Made by a program: the position numbers and the translations under genes
Shown: positions 17,432 through 25,695 of the stretch, piece by piece
Position numbering within the stretch: the first letter of the stretch is position 1
Layout: each line of letters starts with the position of its first letter
Origin: Hyphomicrobiaceae bacterium
GTDB lineage: Bacteria; Pseudomonadota; Alphaproteobacteria; Rhizobiales; Hyphomicrobiaceae
NCBI GenBank assembly: GCA_023384095.1
Contig: JAHDXT010000022.1
Span: 1 to 54,833, forward strand
Reading direction: 5' to 3'
Length of the DNA stretch: 54,833 nt
The notes under the pieces: generated by a model
The model's input: only the letters and a program-made list of their open reading frames with translations
What the model was told of the DNA's origin: nothing
The model's database searches: none

Positions 17432-17604
17432 CCCACCCATACTCCCCGCATCCGAGCCGATCACGAGCCGGTTAACGCCGTGGGGGGATTTTCAAACCGA
17501 CTCGTTCAAGGATGTCTCACCTAATCTTGGAGTGCTGCTGGAGTTTCGAGCTGCTGCGTGGCAAACGTGCCGCCATCCGGCTTCCCCGCAGAACAGGCGC
17601 GTGC

Positions 17605-17898
17605 ATGCTGTTTCTCGAAGACACCGAAAGGCATCGCGCGAACGCGGAGGATTGGGTCGGCCGCGCCGGGCTGGTGCCGGCGGACAGTTGGGACCGCGAG
17701 CGGCTGCTGACCGCGGCGAGGCTGAGCTATGCCTGCGCCGATCTGATCGAACGGCGCAGGCCGCGCGTCTGGCAATGCGCGCCCGCTCAGTCGACGGGCG
17801 GCTTCAGCGGCTCCAGCGGCTCCAGCGGCTCGACGGCCGCAGTGATGCCAGCGAGCTTGTCCGCCGACAGCCGGGCTTCCCGCAAGGACCACAAGTGA
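17605..17898 (+). CDS. possible small hypothetical protein
   Basis: A 97-residue ORF (MLFLEDTERHRANAEDWVGRAG...). Its third codon positions are strongly G/C, which fits a coding frame, and no gene lies on the other strand over its first 180 bases. I recognise no domain. Its last 37 codons run antisense to the minus-strand gene at 17787-18029 and read a Ser/Gly repeat there (GFSGSSGSSGS), so either the true protein is shorter or it is not a gene. No strong RBS is seen. Confidence 0.3.
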   Translation: MLFLEDTERHRANAEDWVGRAGLVPADSWDRERLLTAARLSYACADLIERRRPRVWQCAPAQSTGGFSGSSGSSGSTAAVMPASLSADSRASRKDHK

Positions 17899-18029
17899 TC
17901 GGCGCCGCAGTGCGGGCAGCGCGCCTTCATTCGGATGTCGGGCAAACGTCGAAAGCTGGCTTCGTCGATCTCGAGGCCGCTCACGTACTCCCGTCCTGTC
18001 GACGGGCAGCGAAAGATGATCGTGCCCAT
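17787..18029 (-). CDS. small zinc-ribbon-like hypothetical protein
   Basis: An 80-residue protein starting MGTIIFRCPSTGREYVSGLEID. It has two Cys-containing knuckles, FRCPSTG (residues 6-12) and ARCPHCGADHLW (36-47), which resemble a minimal zinc ribbon. Short proteins of this shape, annotated hypothetical, are common in rhizobia. The C-terminus ends in an ELEPLEPLEPLKPP-type repeat coded by the 9-base tandem repeat at 17802-17828. Function unknown; the Cys pair plus Cys-x2-Cys suggests metal binding. Confidence 0.62.
   Translation of the reverse strand: MGTIIFRCPSTGREYVSGLEIDEASFRRLPDIRMKARCPHCGADHLWSLREARLSADKLAGITAAVEPLEPLEPLKPPVD
17802..17828. repeat. 9-base tandem repeat inside a coding region
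   Basis: Three copies of CTYCAGCGG in a row (cttcagcgg, ctccagcgg, ctccagcgg). On the minus strand this encodes the PLE repeat near the C-terminus of the zinc-ribbon-like protein. Copy number may vary between strains. Confidence 0.7.
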
Positions 18030-18614
18030 GGCGGTTGTTCCCCTCTGGGCAGTCTCGGGAGTTGAACGCTAAAGATTTCGGGCTTCGGCCGCAAACGAAT
18101 CGGTTTCACTGCGGATCAATTCTTCGTGTCACATGAACGGACGCGCCCGGTCGCTTGCATGGCGCGAGGCCAGCCTCGATGAGCGGCAGGAAGGCGGTGT
18201 CATGCGCGTGTTCTGCACGGGAGCTTCCGGATGCATCGGCGGATCGGTCGCCGGGACGAAATCGAGCGCGGGTGTTACGCGAAACCGCTCGGCTGACCTT
18301 CCGCTGTCCGGGTGACGGGTGAATTCGCAGGCGAGGCCGCTCGCTTCGGCCGGGACCCGATATATTCTCTTGTAATGACGGCGCGCGGGCTCGACATAAG
18401 CCGAAGGCATATTTTGACACCCTCGTCCGCTCGTGCCACACTTGTCAGTAAGGGGCGTTAATTCCGTCAGGCCGTGCATAAGCGGCAATAGAAGCACACC
18501 CCGCCCCCGAACCTGTGCCGCCGCTGTGCCCGGTGTTCAAGAGCTCGGAGTCGCGGACCAACGCGATTCGGGAAAAAAAACGCCGCTTGGCGACTTTCAG
18601 GGAGGAAACGGGAC
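18030..18614. other. long intergenic region upstream of the TRAP operon
   Basis: This 585-base stretch has short ORFs on both strands, none with family resemblance or a consistent codon pattern, so I regard it as non-coding. It is locally richer in A/T around 18361-18480. A TTGACA hexamer at 18414-18419 could be a -35 box for the TRAP operon; no matching -10 is convincing at 16-18 bases. The last 20 bases carry the GGAGG ribosome site of the substrate-binding protein gene. Confidence 0.5.
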
Positions 18615-19703
18615 ATGCTTGCGCGCATGCTCGCATTACGGCTTTTTGGAGCTCTTTTACTGAGCCTCGGTCTGCTGCCGGTTTCTGCAACGCTTTCCAC
18701 CGCCGATGCCCAGGAGCGGGTGCGCTGGCGCATGCAGAGCGCCTTCGGAACTCAATTGCCCCACCTCGGTCCGCCGGGGCATCGCTTCGCCAAGGACATC
18801 GAGCGGATGTCCGGCGGGCGGTTCGAGATCAAGTTCCACGAGCCGGGCGCGCTGGTGCCGTCGCTCGAATGCTTCGATGCCGCCTCGAAGGGCTCGGTCG
18901 ACGCATGCTGGACGACGCCCGGTTTCCACGCCGGCAAGTACCCCGCGCTCGCATTCTTCACGACCGTGCCGTTCGGGCCGGGATTCGGCGAGTTCATGGC
19001 CTGGAAATGGTTCGGTGGCGGCAACAAGTTCCGCGACGAGATCTATGAGAAGCACGGCCTGATCGCTTTCGACGCCTATTGCATCGGGCCTGAGACGTCC
19101 GGCTGGTTTCGCCGCCAGCTCGGCTCGCTCGACGAGATGAAGGGCCTGAAGATGCGCTTCTTCGGCCTCGGCGCCAAGGTGATGCAGAAGCTCGGCGTGT
19201 CCACGCAGCTCCTGGCTCCTGCCGACATATTCCCGTCCCTGGAGCGCGGCGTCCTCGACGCGACAGAGTTCTCCATGCCGACCATGGACATCAAGCAGGG
19301 TTTCCACCAGATCGCGAAATTCAATTACTTTCCGGGCTGGCATCAGCTCGTGTCGTGCAATGAAATCCTGATGAACAAGGCGGCATTCGACGCGCTCCCG
19401 GATACATACAAGGCGATGATCGAGGTCGCGGCCACCGCGCAGGTCGGCTATAATTTCGCCGAGAGCGAATCCACGCAGTTCGAAGCCATGGCCGAGATGC
19501 GCGACAAGTACAACGTCGTCATCAAGCGCTGGGACGACAAGGATTTGGCCGTTTTCGAGAAGGTCTGGCTCGAGGTCATAACGGAAGAATCGGCCAAGGA
19601 TCCGCTGTTCAAGAGAATTGCGGACCACTACCTCGCATTCCGCAAAAAGTATCAGATCTGGGGAGACGCCCAGTTCGTCAAGCCGACCTATCAGAAGGAC
19701 TGA
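18615..19703 (+). CDS. dctP: TRAP transporter periplasmic substrate-binding protein (FcbT1/TakP-like)
   Basis: A 362-residue receptor with a signal peptide (hydrophobic core LFGALLLSLGLLPVSA, cleavage near ADA-QE). The mature start VRWRMQSAFGTQLPHLGPPGHRFAKDIERMSGGRFEIKFHEPGALVP is typical of DctP proteins, and later GPETSGWFRR and KGLKMRFFGLGAKVMQKLGVS hold the conserved Arg region that binds the substrate carboxylate. EFSMPTMDIKQGFHQIAKFNYFPGWHQ resembles the TakP (2-oxoacid) and FcbT1 (aromatic acid) branch rather than sialic-acid or C4-dicarboxylate receptors. The ligand is therefore an organic acid, not further resolvable. A GGAGG box lies 9 bases before ATG 18615. Confidence 0.88.
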   Translation: MLARMLALRLFGALLLSLGLLPVSATLSTADAQERVRWRMQSAFGTQLPHLGPPGHRFAKDIERMSGGRFEIKFHEPGALVPSLECFDAASKGSVDACWTTPGFHAGKYPALAFFTTVPFGPGFGEFMAWKWFGGGNKFRDEIYEKHGLIAFDAYCIGPETSGWFRRQLGSLDEMKGLKMRFFGLGAKVMQKLGVSTQLLAPADIFPSLERGVLDATEFSMPTMDIKQGFHQIAKFNYFPGWHQLVSCNEILMNKAAFDALPDTYKAMIEVAATAQVGYNFAESESTQFEAMAEMRDKYNVVIKRWDDKDLAVFEKVWLEVITEESAKDPLFKRIADHYLAFRKKYQIWGDAQFVKPTYQKD

Positions 19704-19794
19704 TCGGGAGATCGCGGAAAAACGCGAAATCCGTCATGGCGTCGGGCCGCTTCAGGCCCGGCGCTCTTGAGCTGCCAGTCCTCTGAGGTGCCAG

Positions 19795-21297
19795 ATGTCC
19801 CTGCAGGAGCACAGCCGCGGCGCGCGGCAGCTTACGGGTGTCGTAGTCACGAACCTGCTCATTCTCGCGGCGGTCATCGCCATCGCCGCGGCCATAGCCA
19901 GCCTATCTCCGGACCAGCGGCGCGAGGCGCTCTATCTGGCGCAGGACTATCTCCCGATCGCCATGTTCCTGACGCTGGCGATCCTGCTTTTCTCCGGCTA
20001 TCCGGTCGCCTTCATTCTCGGCGGAGTGGCGCTGCTGTTCGGCCTGATCGGATATTTCCTGGGTGTCTTCAAGCTCGTTCAGTTCTTCAGCTTCCTGCCG
20101 CGCACCTGGGGCCAGGCGGCGGAGAACCTGGTGCTCGTCTCCGTGCCCACGTTCATTTTCATGGGCGTGGTCATGGAGCGCAGCGGCATCGCCAACGATC
20201 TTCTCTATTGCGTGCAGGTGCTGCTGAAGCGCGTCCCCGGCGCCCTGGCGCTCGGCGTGACGATCATGGGCACCATTCTCGCGGCGATGACCGGCATCAT
20301 CGGCGCATCGGTGACGATGATGACGGCGCTGGCCCTGCCGACCATGATGCGTCAGGGCTACAGCCACGCGCTCGCCTGCGGGACCATCGCCGCCTCGGGC
20401 ACGCTAGGGATACTCATACCGCCGAGCATAATGCTGATCATCATGGCCGACCTGCTCGGCGTTTCGGTCGGCAGCCTGTTCATGGCTGCCATCCTGCCGG
20501 GCCTGACGCTTGCGGCGCTGTATCTACTCTTCGTGCTCGTCCTCGCCACCTTGAAACCGTCGATGGCGCCGCCGCTGCCGCCGGACATGCTGGTGGTGCC
20601 CAAGGGACAGATGCTGCCGCTGCTGTCGAAAGCATTCATCCCGCCGGTGTTCCTGATCGGCCTGATCAAGTGCTCGATCCTGTTCGGGTGGGCGGCGCCG
20701 AGCGAGGCCGGCGCGGTGGGCGCCTTCGGGGCATTGCTGCTGGCGCTTTTCGCGGGCCGGTTGAACTTCCGCACGCTGGAGGAGACCTGCCACACGTCAG
20801 CCCGCACGATCGCCATGGTGTTCTTCATCATCATCAGCGCCACCTGCTTCGCCTACGTCTATCGCGTCCTGGGCGGCGACGACATCGTCGAGGATCTGAT
20901 CAAGGCATCGGGACTGTCGGACTGGGGATTTCTGTTCCTCATCATGGCGATCGTGTTCCTGCTCGGGTTCTTCCTCGACTGGATCGAGATCACCCTGATC
21001 GTCCTGCCGGTCTTCGCGCCTTTGATTGCGGGGCTCGATTTCGGTGAGCACGTGGCCAAGGCCGACGTGGTCTACTGGTTCGCCATTCTGATGGCGGTGA
21101 ACCTGCAGACCTCGTTCCTGACTCCGCCGTTCGGCTTTGCGCTGTTCTATCTCAAGGGAATCGCGCCAAAGGAGATCAAGATCGAGAGCATCTATCTGGG
21201 CATCATTCCGTTCGTGATCCTGCAGCTGATCGGACTGATGGCGGTGATCATGTGGCCCGACATGGCGCTGTGGCTGATGCGCAGGGCTTACGGCTGA
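19795..21297 (+). CDS. dctM: TRAP transporter large permease (DctM)
   Basis: Twelve-helix membrane subunit that drives sodium-coupled import with DctP and DctQ. At 500 residues it is longer than the usual 430, with an extra N-terminal hydrophobic segment (LTGVVVTNLLILAAVIAIAAAIA). Family landmarks are SVPTFIFMGVVMERSGIANDL, the TGIIGASVTMMTALALPTMM region, SGTLGILIPPSIMLIIMADL, and DWIEITLIVLPVFAPL. The mannitol/chloroaromatic (FcbT3) branch shares this extended form. It lies 91 bases after dctP and 16 bases before the small subunit, giving the less usual P-M-Q order. Confidence 0.9.
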   Translation: MSLQEHSRGARQLTGVVVTNLLILAAVIAIAAAIASLSPDQRREALYLAQDYLPIAMFLTLAILLFSGYPVAFILGGVALLFGLIGYFLGVFKLVQFFSFLPRTWGQAAENLVLVSVPTFIFMGVVMERSGIANDLLYCVQVLLKRVPGALALGVTIMGTILAAMTGIIGASVTMMTALALPTMMRQGYSHALACGTIAASGTLGILIPPSIMLIIMADLLGVSVGSLFMAAILPGLTLAALYLLFVLVLATLKPSMAPPLPPDMLVVPKGQMLPLLSKAFIPPVFLIGLIKCSILFGWAAPSEAGAVGAFGALLLALFAGRLNFRTLEETCHTSARTIAMVFFIIISATCFAYVYRVLGGDDIVEDLIKASGLSDWGFLFLIMAIVFLLGFFLDWIEITLIVLPVFAPLIAGLDFGEHVAKADVVYWFAILMAVNLQTSFLTPPFGFALFYLKGIAPKEIKIESIYLGIIPFVILQLIGLMAVIMWPDMALWLMRRAYG

Positions 21298-21313
21298 GAG
21301 GAGCAGACCGGCC

Positions 21314-22075
21314 ATGCAGAAGCTGAACGTCGCCGACGGCACGGCGGCCTATGATTCCCACCGGAAGAAGCCGCTTGCTCTGGCCGCAAGCGACCGGCTG
21401 CGCCGCTTCGTCGATCTCGTGGGCAAGCTTGGCTCCTGGTGCATTTTGCCCCTGGTCCTCATCACCGTCATCGATGTCGTCTCGCGCAAGCTCGTCTGGG
21501 TGAATGCCGAAGGCAAGACCCAGGGAGTCCAGCTCTGGCTCGTCGAGAATTTTGGACGGATTTTCGGATCTACGCTGCTGCAGGAGATGGAATGGCATTT
21601 CCATACGGCGCTGTTCGCGCTCGTCCTGGGCTTTGGAACGATCTATAACACCCACGTCCGCGTCGGTCTCATCCGCGACCGCCTGCAGTTCCGCAAGAAG
21701 ATCTGGCTCGAGTTTCTCGGCTTGAGCCTGTTCATGATTCCCTATCTCGCGATTCTGATCTGGTTCGCGATCTCCTACACGCATCAATCCTACATCATCG
21801 GCGAGATCTCGGCATCGACCGTCGGACTGACGCACCGGTGGCTCATCAAGAGCGTGCTGGTGTTCGGCCTGATCGTGGCCGCCGTCGCCGGGATCGCCGT
21901 CTGGCTGCAGGTGGTGCTGCTGCTGTGGGGCGACCGCAGCCTGCGGTTCCCGCTGATGACGCTCGAATGGCCGGAAGAGGCGGGGAGCAGGATCGAGGGC
22001 AAGGAGCGCATCACGATCGATGATGCCGCCGCGGACCCGGCCAGCTCTCCCGGCAGTCCGAAACCGGCTGGATGA
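21314..22075 (+). CDS. dctQ: TRAP transporter small permease (DctQ)
   Basis: A 253-residue four-helix subunit, larger than the common 160-200 residues. After a polar N-terminus (to about 30) come hydrophobic stretches at about 41-59 (WCILPLVLITVIDVVSRK), 100-115, 130-150 and 182-205, with ELQEMEWHFHTALFALVLGFGTIYNTHVRVGLI matching the conserved DctQ helix-2/3 region. A charged tail follows. It is located directly after the large subunit, and both would be needed for function with the receptor. It resembles FcbT2-type subunits by length and by the WHFHTA segment. Confidence 0.85.
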   Translation: MQKLNVADGTAAYDSHRKKPLALAASDRLRRFVDLVGKLGSWCILPLVLITVIDVVSRKLVWVNAEGKTQGVQLWLVENFGRIFGSTLLQEMEWHFHTALFALVLGFGTIYNTHVRVGLIRDRLQFRKKIWLEFLGLSLFMIPYLAILIWFAISYTHQSYIIGEISASTVGLTHRWLIKSVLVFGLIVAAVAGIAVWLQVVLLLWGDRSLRFPLMTLEWPEEAGSRIEGKERITIDDAAADPASSPGSPKPAG

Positions 22076-22127
22076 CGGCAGTGCGGGCACAGCCGGTCGT
22101 CCGGCGCCGCGCCGCAAGGGCGAACCG

Positions 22128-22580
22128 ATGCAGCTCGATTGGGAAAAGCTTTTCAAGCGTTATGTTCTCGATGACGAACGGACGCCCTATTTCGTAGCGC
22201 CGAGCCGCATGACGCGCGTCCAGGCGCGCCACGAGCTCTTTCTCTATTCGCTTTTCACAGGCATTCTGTTCGCGGCCGTCGGAATCGCCTCCTTGTCGAG
22301 CGAGCTGCCTCACAAAGGGGCCCTGGCGGTGCCGCTCTACGCATTGTCGATGGTGTGGTCGGCCATCGCGCTCGGCATCACCAGGAGCGCGCTGGCCGCC
22401 GCATGGTGCGCGAGCGCTCCTGTCGGCGTCCTCGTCTATTTCGTCCTGTTCGGCTTCCACCCGAACCTCGGCCCCTGGGACAAGGTGCTGCTGTTCGGCT
22501 TCGTCGTGCTCTGGCTGCGCTACGGCTGGCGCGTGCTCGCGATCGTTCGGGCCCATCCGGACAGACCCGGCGAGGAATGA
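22128..22580 (+). CDS. small membrane protein, TRAP-operon associated
   Basis: A 150-residue protein with three or four hydrophobic segments (from about 36, 62, 80 and 105). It starts MQLDWEKLFKRYVLDDERTPYFVAP; I chose ATG 22128 because the in-frame extension upstream is the 3' end of dctQ read in another frame. I do not recognise the family. It starts 52 bases after dctQ and its stop lies one base before the next GTG start, so it is probably in the TRAP operon. It may be an accessory membrane protein; a role in transport is only positional inference. Confidence 0.62.
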   Translation: MQLDWEKLFKRYVLDDERTPYFVAPSRMTRVQARHELFLYSLFTGILFAAVGIASLSSELPHKGALAVPLYALSMVWSAIALGITRSALAAAWCASAPVGVLVYFVLFGFHPNLGPWDKVLLFGFVVLWLRYGWRVLAIVRAHPDRPGEE

Positions 22581-22581
22581 C

Positions 22582-22953
22582 GTGGGACCCGAGGACGCTC
22601 TTCCGCCCGGGCATCTGCCGCATACCGAGGCTCCCGGCACAGGGCGCAGACCGGCGCTGCAGCGGCTGGCGGCCCTGTATCCCTGGCACCTGTGTTTCTT
22701 TCTTGCTTCCAACGTCGTCGTGAATGCGCTCAACGCCGTCACAGGCGGGCCCTGGTGGGCGTTCTGGCCCTCGGCAGCAACCGGCCTGCTGCTCGCCGCG
22801 CATCATCTCGCACTGAGAGCCGCCGCGGTCGACGAGCGCTGGGCTGATCGGCGCGCCGAGGAGTTGAACCTGAAGAGCTATGACCGCAGCCACATCGAAA
22901 ACCTGCGATCGCGCTACGGCGGCGACGGCCCGGCCCGCGCGCCCGACCGATAA
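22582..22953 (+). CDS. 2TM-domain small membrane protein
   Basis: A 123-residue protein from a GTG start one base after the previous stop. It has two hydrophobic helices with the sequence LYPWHLCFFLASNVVVNALNAVTGGPWWAFWPSAATGLLLAAHHLAL. This F/Y-x-x-H...N...W-x-x-W-P pattern is the 2TM domain found as a stand-alone protein or fused to histidine kinases. The rest is polar and ends in a charged tail. Role unknown. Its tight spacing shows translation coupling with the preceding membrane protein and ties it to the TRAP operon end. Confidence 0.65.
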   Translation: MGPEDALPPGHLPHTEAPGTGRRPALQRLAALYPWHLCFFLASNVVVNALNAVTGGPWWAFWPSAATGLLLAAHHLALRAAAVDERWADRRAEELNLKSYDRSHIENLRSRYGGDGPARAPDR

Positions 22954-23034
22954 ATTCCTGCCCAGTTCCCGGCGGAACAGCGCTGCTGCGTGCACCGGGC
23001 CATGATCCGGCTATCAGAGCACTGGGAGATAGCC

Positions 23035-23328
23035 ATGACCTCGACCCCTCGCACCTCCGCTACCCGCCTCGCACTGGCAGCCGGTTTCGTCGCGGGCAAT
23101 CTGATCGCCCTGACCGGCAATGCGCATGCCGTCAGCCTCAGTGTGCAGATGGCTTGCGCGGGCGACTATCTCGCCTACTGCAGTCAGCATCCGACCGAAG
23201 GCCCGAAGGTACGCCATTGCATGCGCGCCAACGGCCACAAGCTCACTTCACGCTGCGTCAACGCCCTGATCTCAGCCGGCGAGGTCTCGAAGACGGAAGT
23301 CGCGCGCCGGGCAGCCAAAGCAGACTGA
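23035..23328 (+). CDS. small secreted Cys-rich-repeat protein
   Basis: A 97-residue protein with a signal peptide (residues 1-32, ending HAV) and four cysteines at 41, 49, 62 and 74. Two Cys pairs in the pattern AC-x7-C-x12-C-x11-C resemble the cysteine-rich repeat unit of Golgi/GLG1-type and many alphaproteobacterial periplasmic proteins (ACAGDYLAYCSQHPTEGPKVRHCM). It probably folds as one disulfide-bonded repeat in the periplasm. I chose ATG 23035 for the signal peptide. It is 81 bases after the 2TM gene and 200 bases before the TelA-like gene. Function unknown. Confidence 0.62.
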   Translation: MTSTPRTSATRLALAAGFVAGNLIALTGNAHAVSLSVQMACAGDYLAYCSQHPTEGPKVRHCMRANGHKLTSRCVNALISAGEVSKTEVARRAAKAD

Positions 23329-23528
23329 GCGTTACGTGGCGGTCGCCTGATGGATTGCCACCTGGCGAGCGCAAGCTTGATGGACCTCGTCAGGGCGGCG
23401 CGCAGGCCGCCCGGTCTCGCCTTTCCCCGGCGGTGGCCGCCAGTCCCGTCCAAGGCGTTGAATGCCGCGCTCGAGCATACGATATGTGCCATCTGGGCTT
23501 ATCGGATCGACGAGCGGACGAGGACACA

Positions 23529-24707
23529 ATGAGCGACGCCGGCGTGAAATCCCCGATGCAGTATCTCGACAAAGCCGCCGGAGCCTTGCGCGGCATGGGC
23601 CTGATGCCAGCCAAGGTCGAGCCGGCGCCGATCAACGCGCTGCTGGAGAAGATATCGGATCTCGATCAGGACAGGATCACGCTGATCGCCCGCACTCTGG
23701 GGCAGGCGGAGGTGTTCAACGACGTCGTGCGTCAGCAGACCGCCCAGATGGAGATCGGCCAGCGCTATGAGCAGATCACCGGCGGCTTCAACTCGATCCG
23801 GGACGATGCCCGCCGCCTCGTCGACCAGGTCAGCGACGGCAAGATCGACATCCTGGAGCGCGGCAGCAATATCTGGATGAAGATCGCGCGCGGCGATATC
23901 GCCGCCCGGTTCGATAGCATCCGGCAGGTCTACCTGTCGGTCACCAAGGAGACCAGGAACCAGATCGAGCGCGAGGCCGACATCCTCGATGCCTATCGCG
24001 ATTTCCGCGGCGCTCTCAAGCACGCCGAGGTCATGGCGCTGGAGGTTCTGAAGAAAGCCGAGGAAAAGCTGGCGGCGGCCCGAAAGCGGCTGGACGAGGC
24101 GTCGGCCAAGGTTGCCGGCTTCACCGGCACCGAGCCGGCCGAGCGCGCCAAGCTGGAGCTTGCCCGCGACGAGGAGCTGCGCCGCACCCAGGACGAGGAG
24201 AAGCGCTACCAGATCGCCAAGGATCTTTCCGACAACCTGACCATCTCCTACAATACCTCGGAGGTCGTCATTGCCCGGCTGATGCAGACCACGTCGGCCA
24301 AGGAGCGCGTCTACGGGCAGGCCGTCGCGTTCTTCTCGACCAACGACAGCGTTCTCACCGCGCTCAAGGCCTCGTTCACAGGCATGTTCGGGCTGCACGA
24401 GTCGACCAAGACGCTCGACGCGATGAAGGAAGGCATGTCGAAGAGCCTCGAGGATCTGGCCAACATCGGCGACAAGATGCAGGAGGCAGCCGTCCGCAGC
24501 GGCTACGGCCCCACCATTCGCGCCGACGCCGTCAAGCAGCTCATCGACAGCGTCGTCAACTTCCAGGTCCGCTCGGGCGAGATCATCGCCGAGATGCGCA
24601 AGCTCGCCACCCAGAACTCGGAGGAGATCCGCGAGGCCGTCGAGGACGGTAAGCGGCGCATAGCAAGGATTGCAGCCGAGGCCGAGGCGTTGCCCGCGCC
24701 CGCCTAG
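23529..24707 (+). CDS. helical TelA-like protein, first gene of an uncharacterised three-gene operon
   Basis: A 392-residue, almost wholly helical protein (often annotated simply 'cell surface protein'). Residues 20-120 are amphipathic helices; 160-250 is a strongly charged coiled coil (EVLKKAEEKLAAARKRLDEA...). The segment RLMQTTSAKERVYGQAVAFFSTNDSVLTALKASFTGMF and the following DAMKEGMSKSLEDLANIG resemble the helix-rich toxic-anion-resistance TelA fold, but identity is too low to claim membership. No signal peptide or membrane helix, so it is cytoplasmic. I took ATG 23529 because upstream sequence in this frame is not helical. The next gene starts 24 bases on. Confidence 0.6.
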   Translation: MSDAGVKSPMQYLDKAAGALRGMGLMPAKVEPAPINALLEKISDLDQDRITLIARTLGQAEVFNDVVRQQTAQMEIGQRYEQITGGFNSIRDDARRLVDQVSDGKIDILERGSNIWMKIARGDIAARFDSIRQVYLSVTKETRNQIEREADILDAYRDFRGALKHAEVMALEVLKKAEEKLAAARKRLDEASAKVAGFTGTEPAERAKLELARDEELRRTQDEEKRYQIAKDLSDNLTISYNTSEVVIARLMQTTSAKERVYGQAVAFFSTNDSVLTALKASFTGMFGLHESTKTLDAMKEGMSKSLEDLANIGDKMQEAAVRSGYGPTIRADAVKQLIDSVVNFQVRSGEIIAEMRKLATQNSEEIREAVEDGKRRIARIAAEAEALPAPA

Positions 24708-24730
24708 CGGGACCAGGATCATAGCGGACA

Positions 24731-25678
24731 ATGGTGAACGCGACTGCGGCGGAGCCCAAGCCGCACACGCTCGACGATGTCATGATGGCGATGGACGTGG
24801 TGGATACGCTGCGCCATCGCGAGGATCTCGTGCGCCGTGAGCTCGACGAGACCGGGCGCGAGGCGGAGCTGATCGCGCGGCTCAAAGAGATCTATCGCGA
24901 CCAGGGCATCGAGGTCCCCGACCGCGTGCTGGAGCAGGGCGTCAAGGCTCTCAAGGAGAGCCGCTTCACCTATGTGCCGCAGCCGCCGTCATGGAAGCGC
25001 ACGCTGCTCGGGCTCTGGGCCCGGCGCGGCACGGTCGCCCGGCGCGCCGGCCTTGCCATCCTGGCCGCGCTGGTGCTCTGGGGCGTCTACTATTTCGCCA
25101 TTGCCCGCCCGGCAGAGGAGGCTCGCAGGAGCACTCTCATCGAGACGACGGAGGCGCTGCCGAAGGCCATCCGCCTGGCCCACGCCGATGTCCAGGCCGT
25201 CGCTGCCGAGGCGGCTCCGCGCCAGAAGGCCGACGCTCTGCTCGAGGACGGCGAGCGCGCGATCAGGGACGCGGACCTTGCGGCAATGCGCCGGATCAGG
25301 GCCGCGCTGGTCCAGCTCCGGGACGAGCTGGCCATGGAATACACGCTCACGATCGTCTCCGCGCCGGGTGAGACGACCGGGGTGTGGCGCCGCCCGCCGG
25401 GCTGGTTGCAATCGCGGAACTACTACCTGATCGTCGAGGCCGTGACCGCCGACGGGCGCAAGCTGCCGCTGCCGATCCGCAACGAGGAAACGGGCGAAAC
25501 GAAAACGGTCGGCACGTTCGGGGTGCGGGTGCCGCAGGAAACCTACGCCGCCGTGGCACAGGACAAGCGCGACGACGGCATCGTGCAGAAGAACCGCTTC
25601 GGCGTGAAGCGCCGCGGCAGGTTGAGCGTCGACTACCTCATGCCCTTCGACGGCGGCGCAATCACCGACTGGCAGTGA
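24731..25678 (+). CDS. DUF6384-like membrane-anchored protein
   Basis: A 315-residue protein. Residues 10-70 are a charged helical region (LDDVMMAMDVVDTLRHREDLVRREL), followed by a single hydrophobic helix at about 107-124 (AGLAILAALVLWGVYYFA), a second coiled segment of about 60 residues, then a beta-rich C-terminal domain of about 120 residues ending DYLMPFDGGAITDWQ. It is probably a type II membrane protein with the beta domain in the periplasm. This arrangement matches DUF6384 as I remember it; no functional motif is visible. It is the middle gene of the operon, 24 bases after the TelA-like gene and 17 before the coiled-coil gene. Confidence 0.6.
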   Translation: MVNATAAEPKPHTLDDVMMAMDVVDTLRHREDLVRRELDETGREAELIARLKEIYRDQGIEVPDRVLEQGVKALKESRFTYVPQPPSWKRTLLGLWARRGTVARRAGLAILAALVLWGVYYFAIARPAEEARRSTLIETTEALPKAIRLAHADVQAVAAEAAPRQKADALLEDGERAIRDADLAAMRRIRAALVQLRDELAMEYTLTIVSAPGETTGVWRRPPGWLQSRNYYLIVEAVTADGRKLPLPIRNEETGETKTVGTFGVRVPQETYAAVAQDKRDDGIVQKNRFGVKRRGRLSVDYLMPFDGGAITDWQ

Positions 25679-25695
25679 GCGGGCGGGCACTGAGC

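Noticed and set aside
18030-18614. Small ORFs at 18106-18497 as genes
   Set aside because: No family resemblance, mixed codon patterns and no ribosome site.
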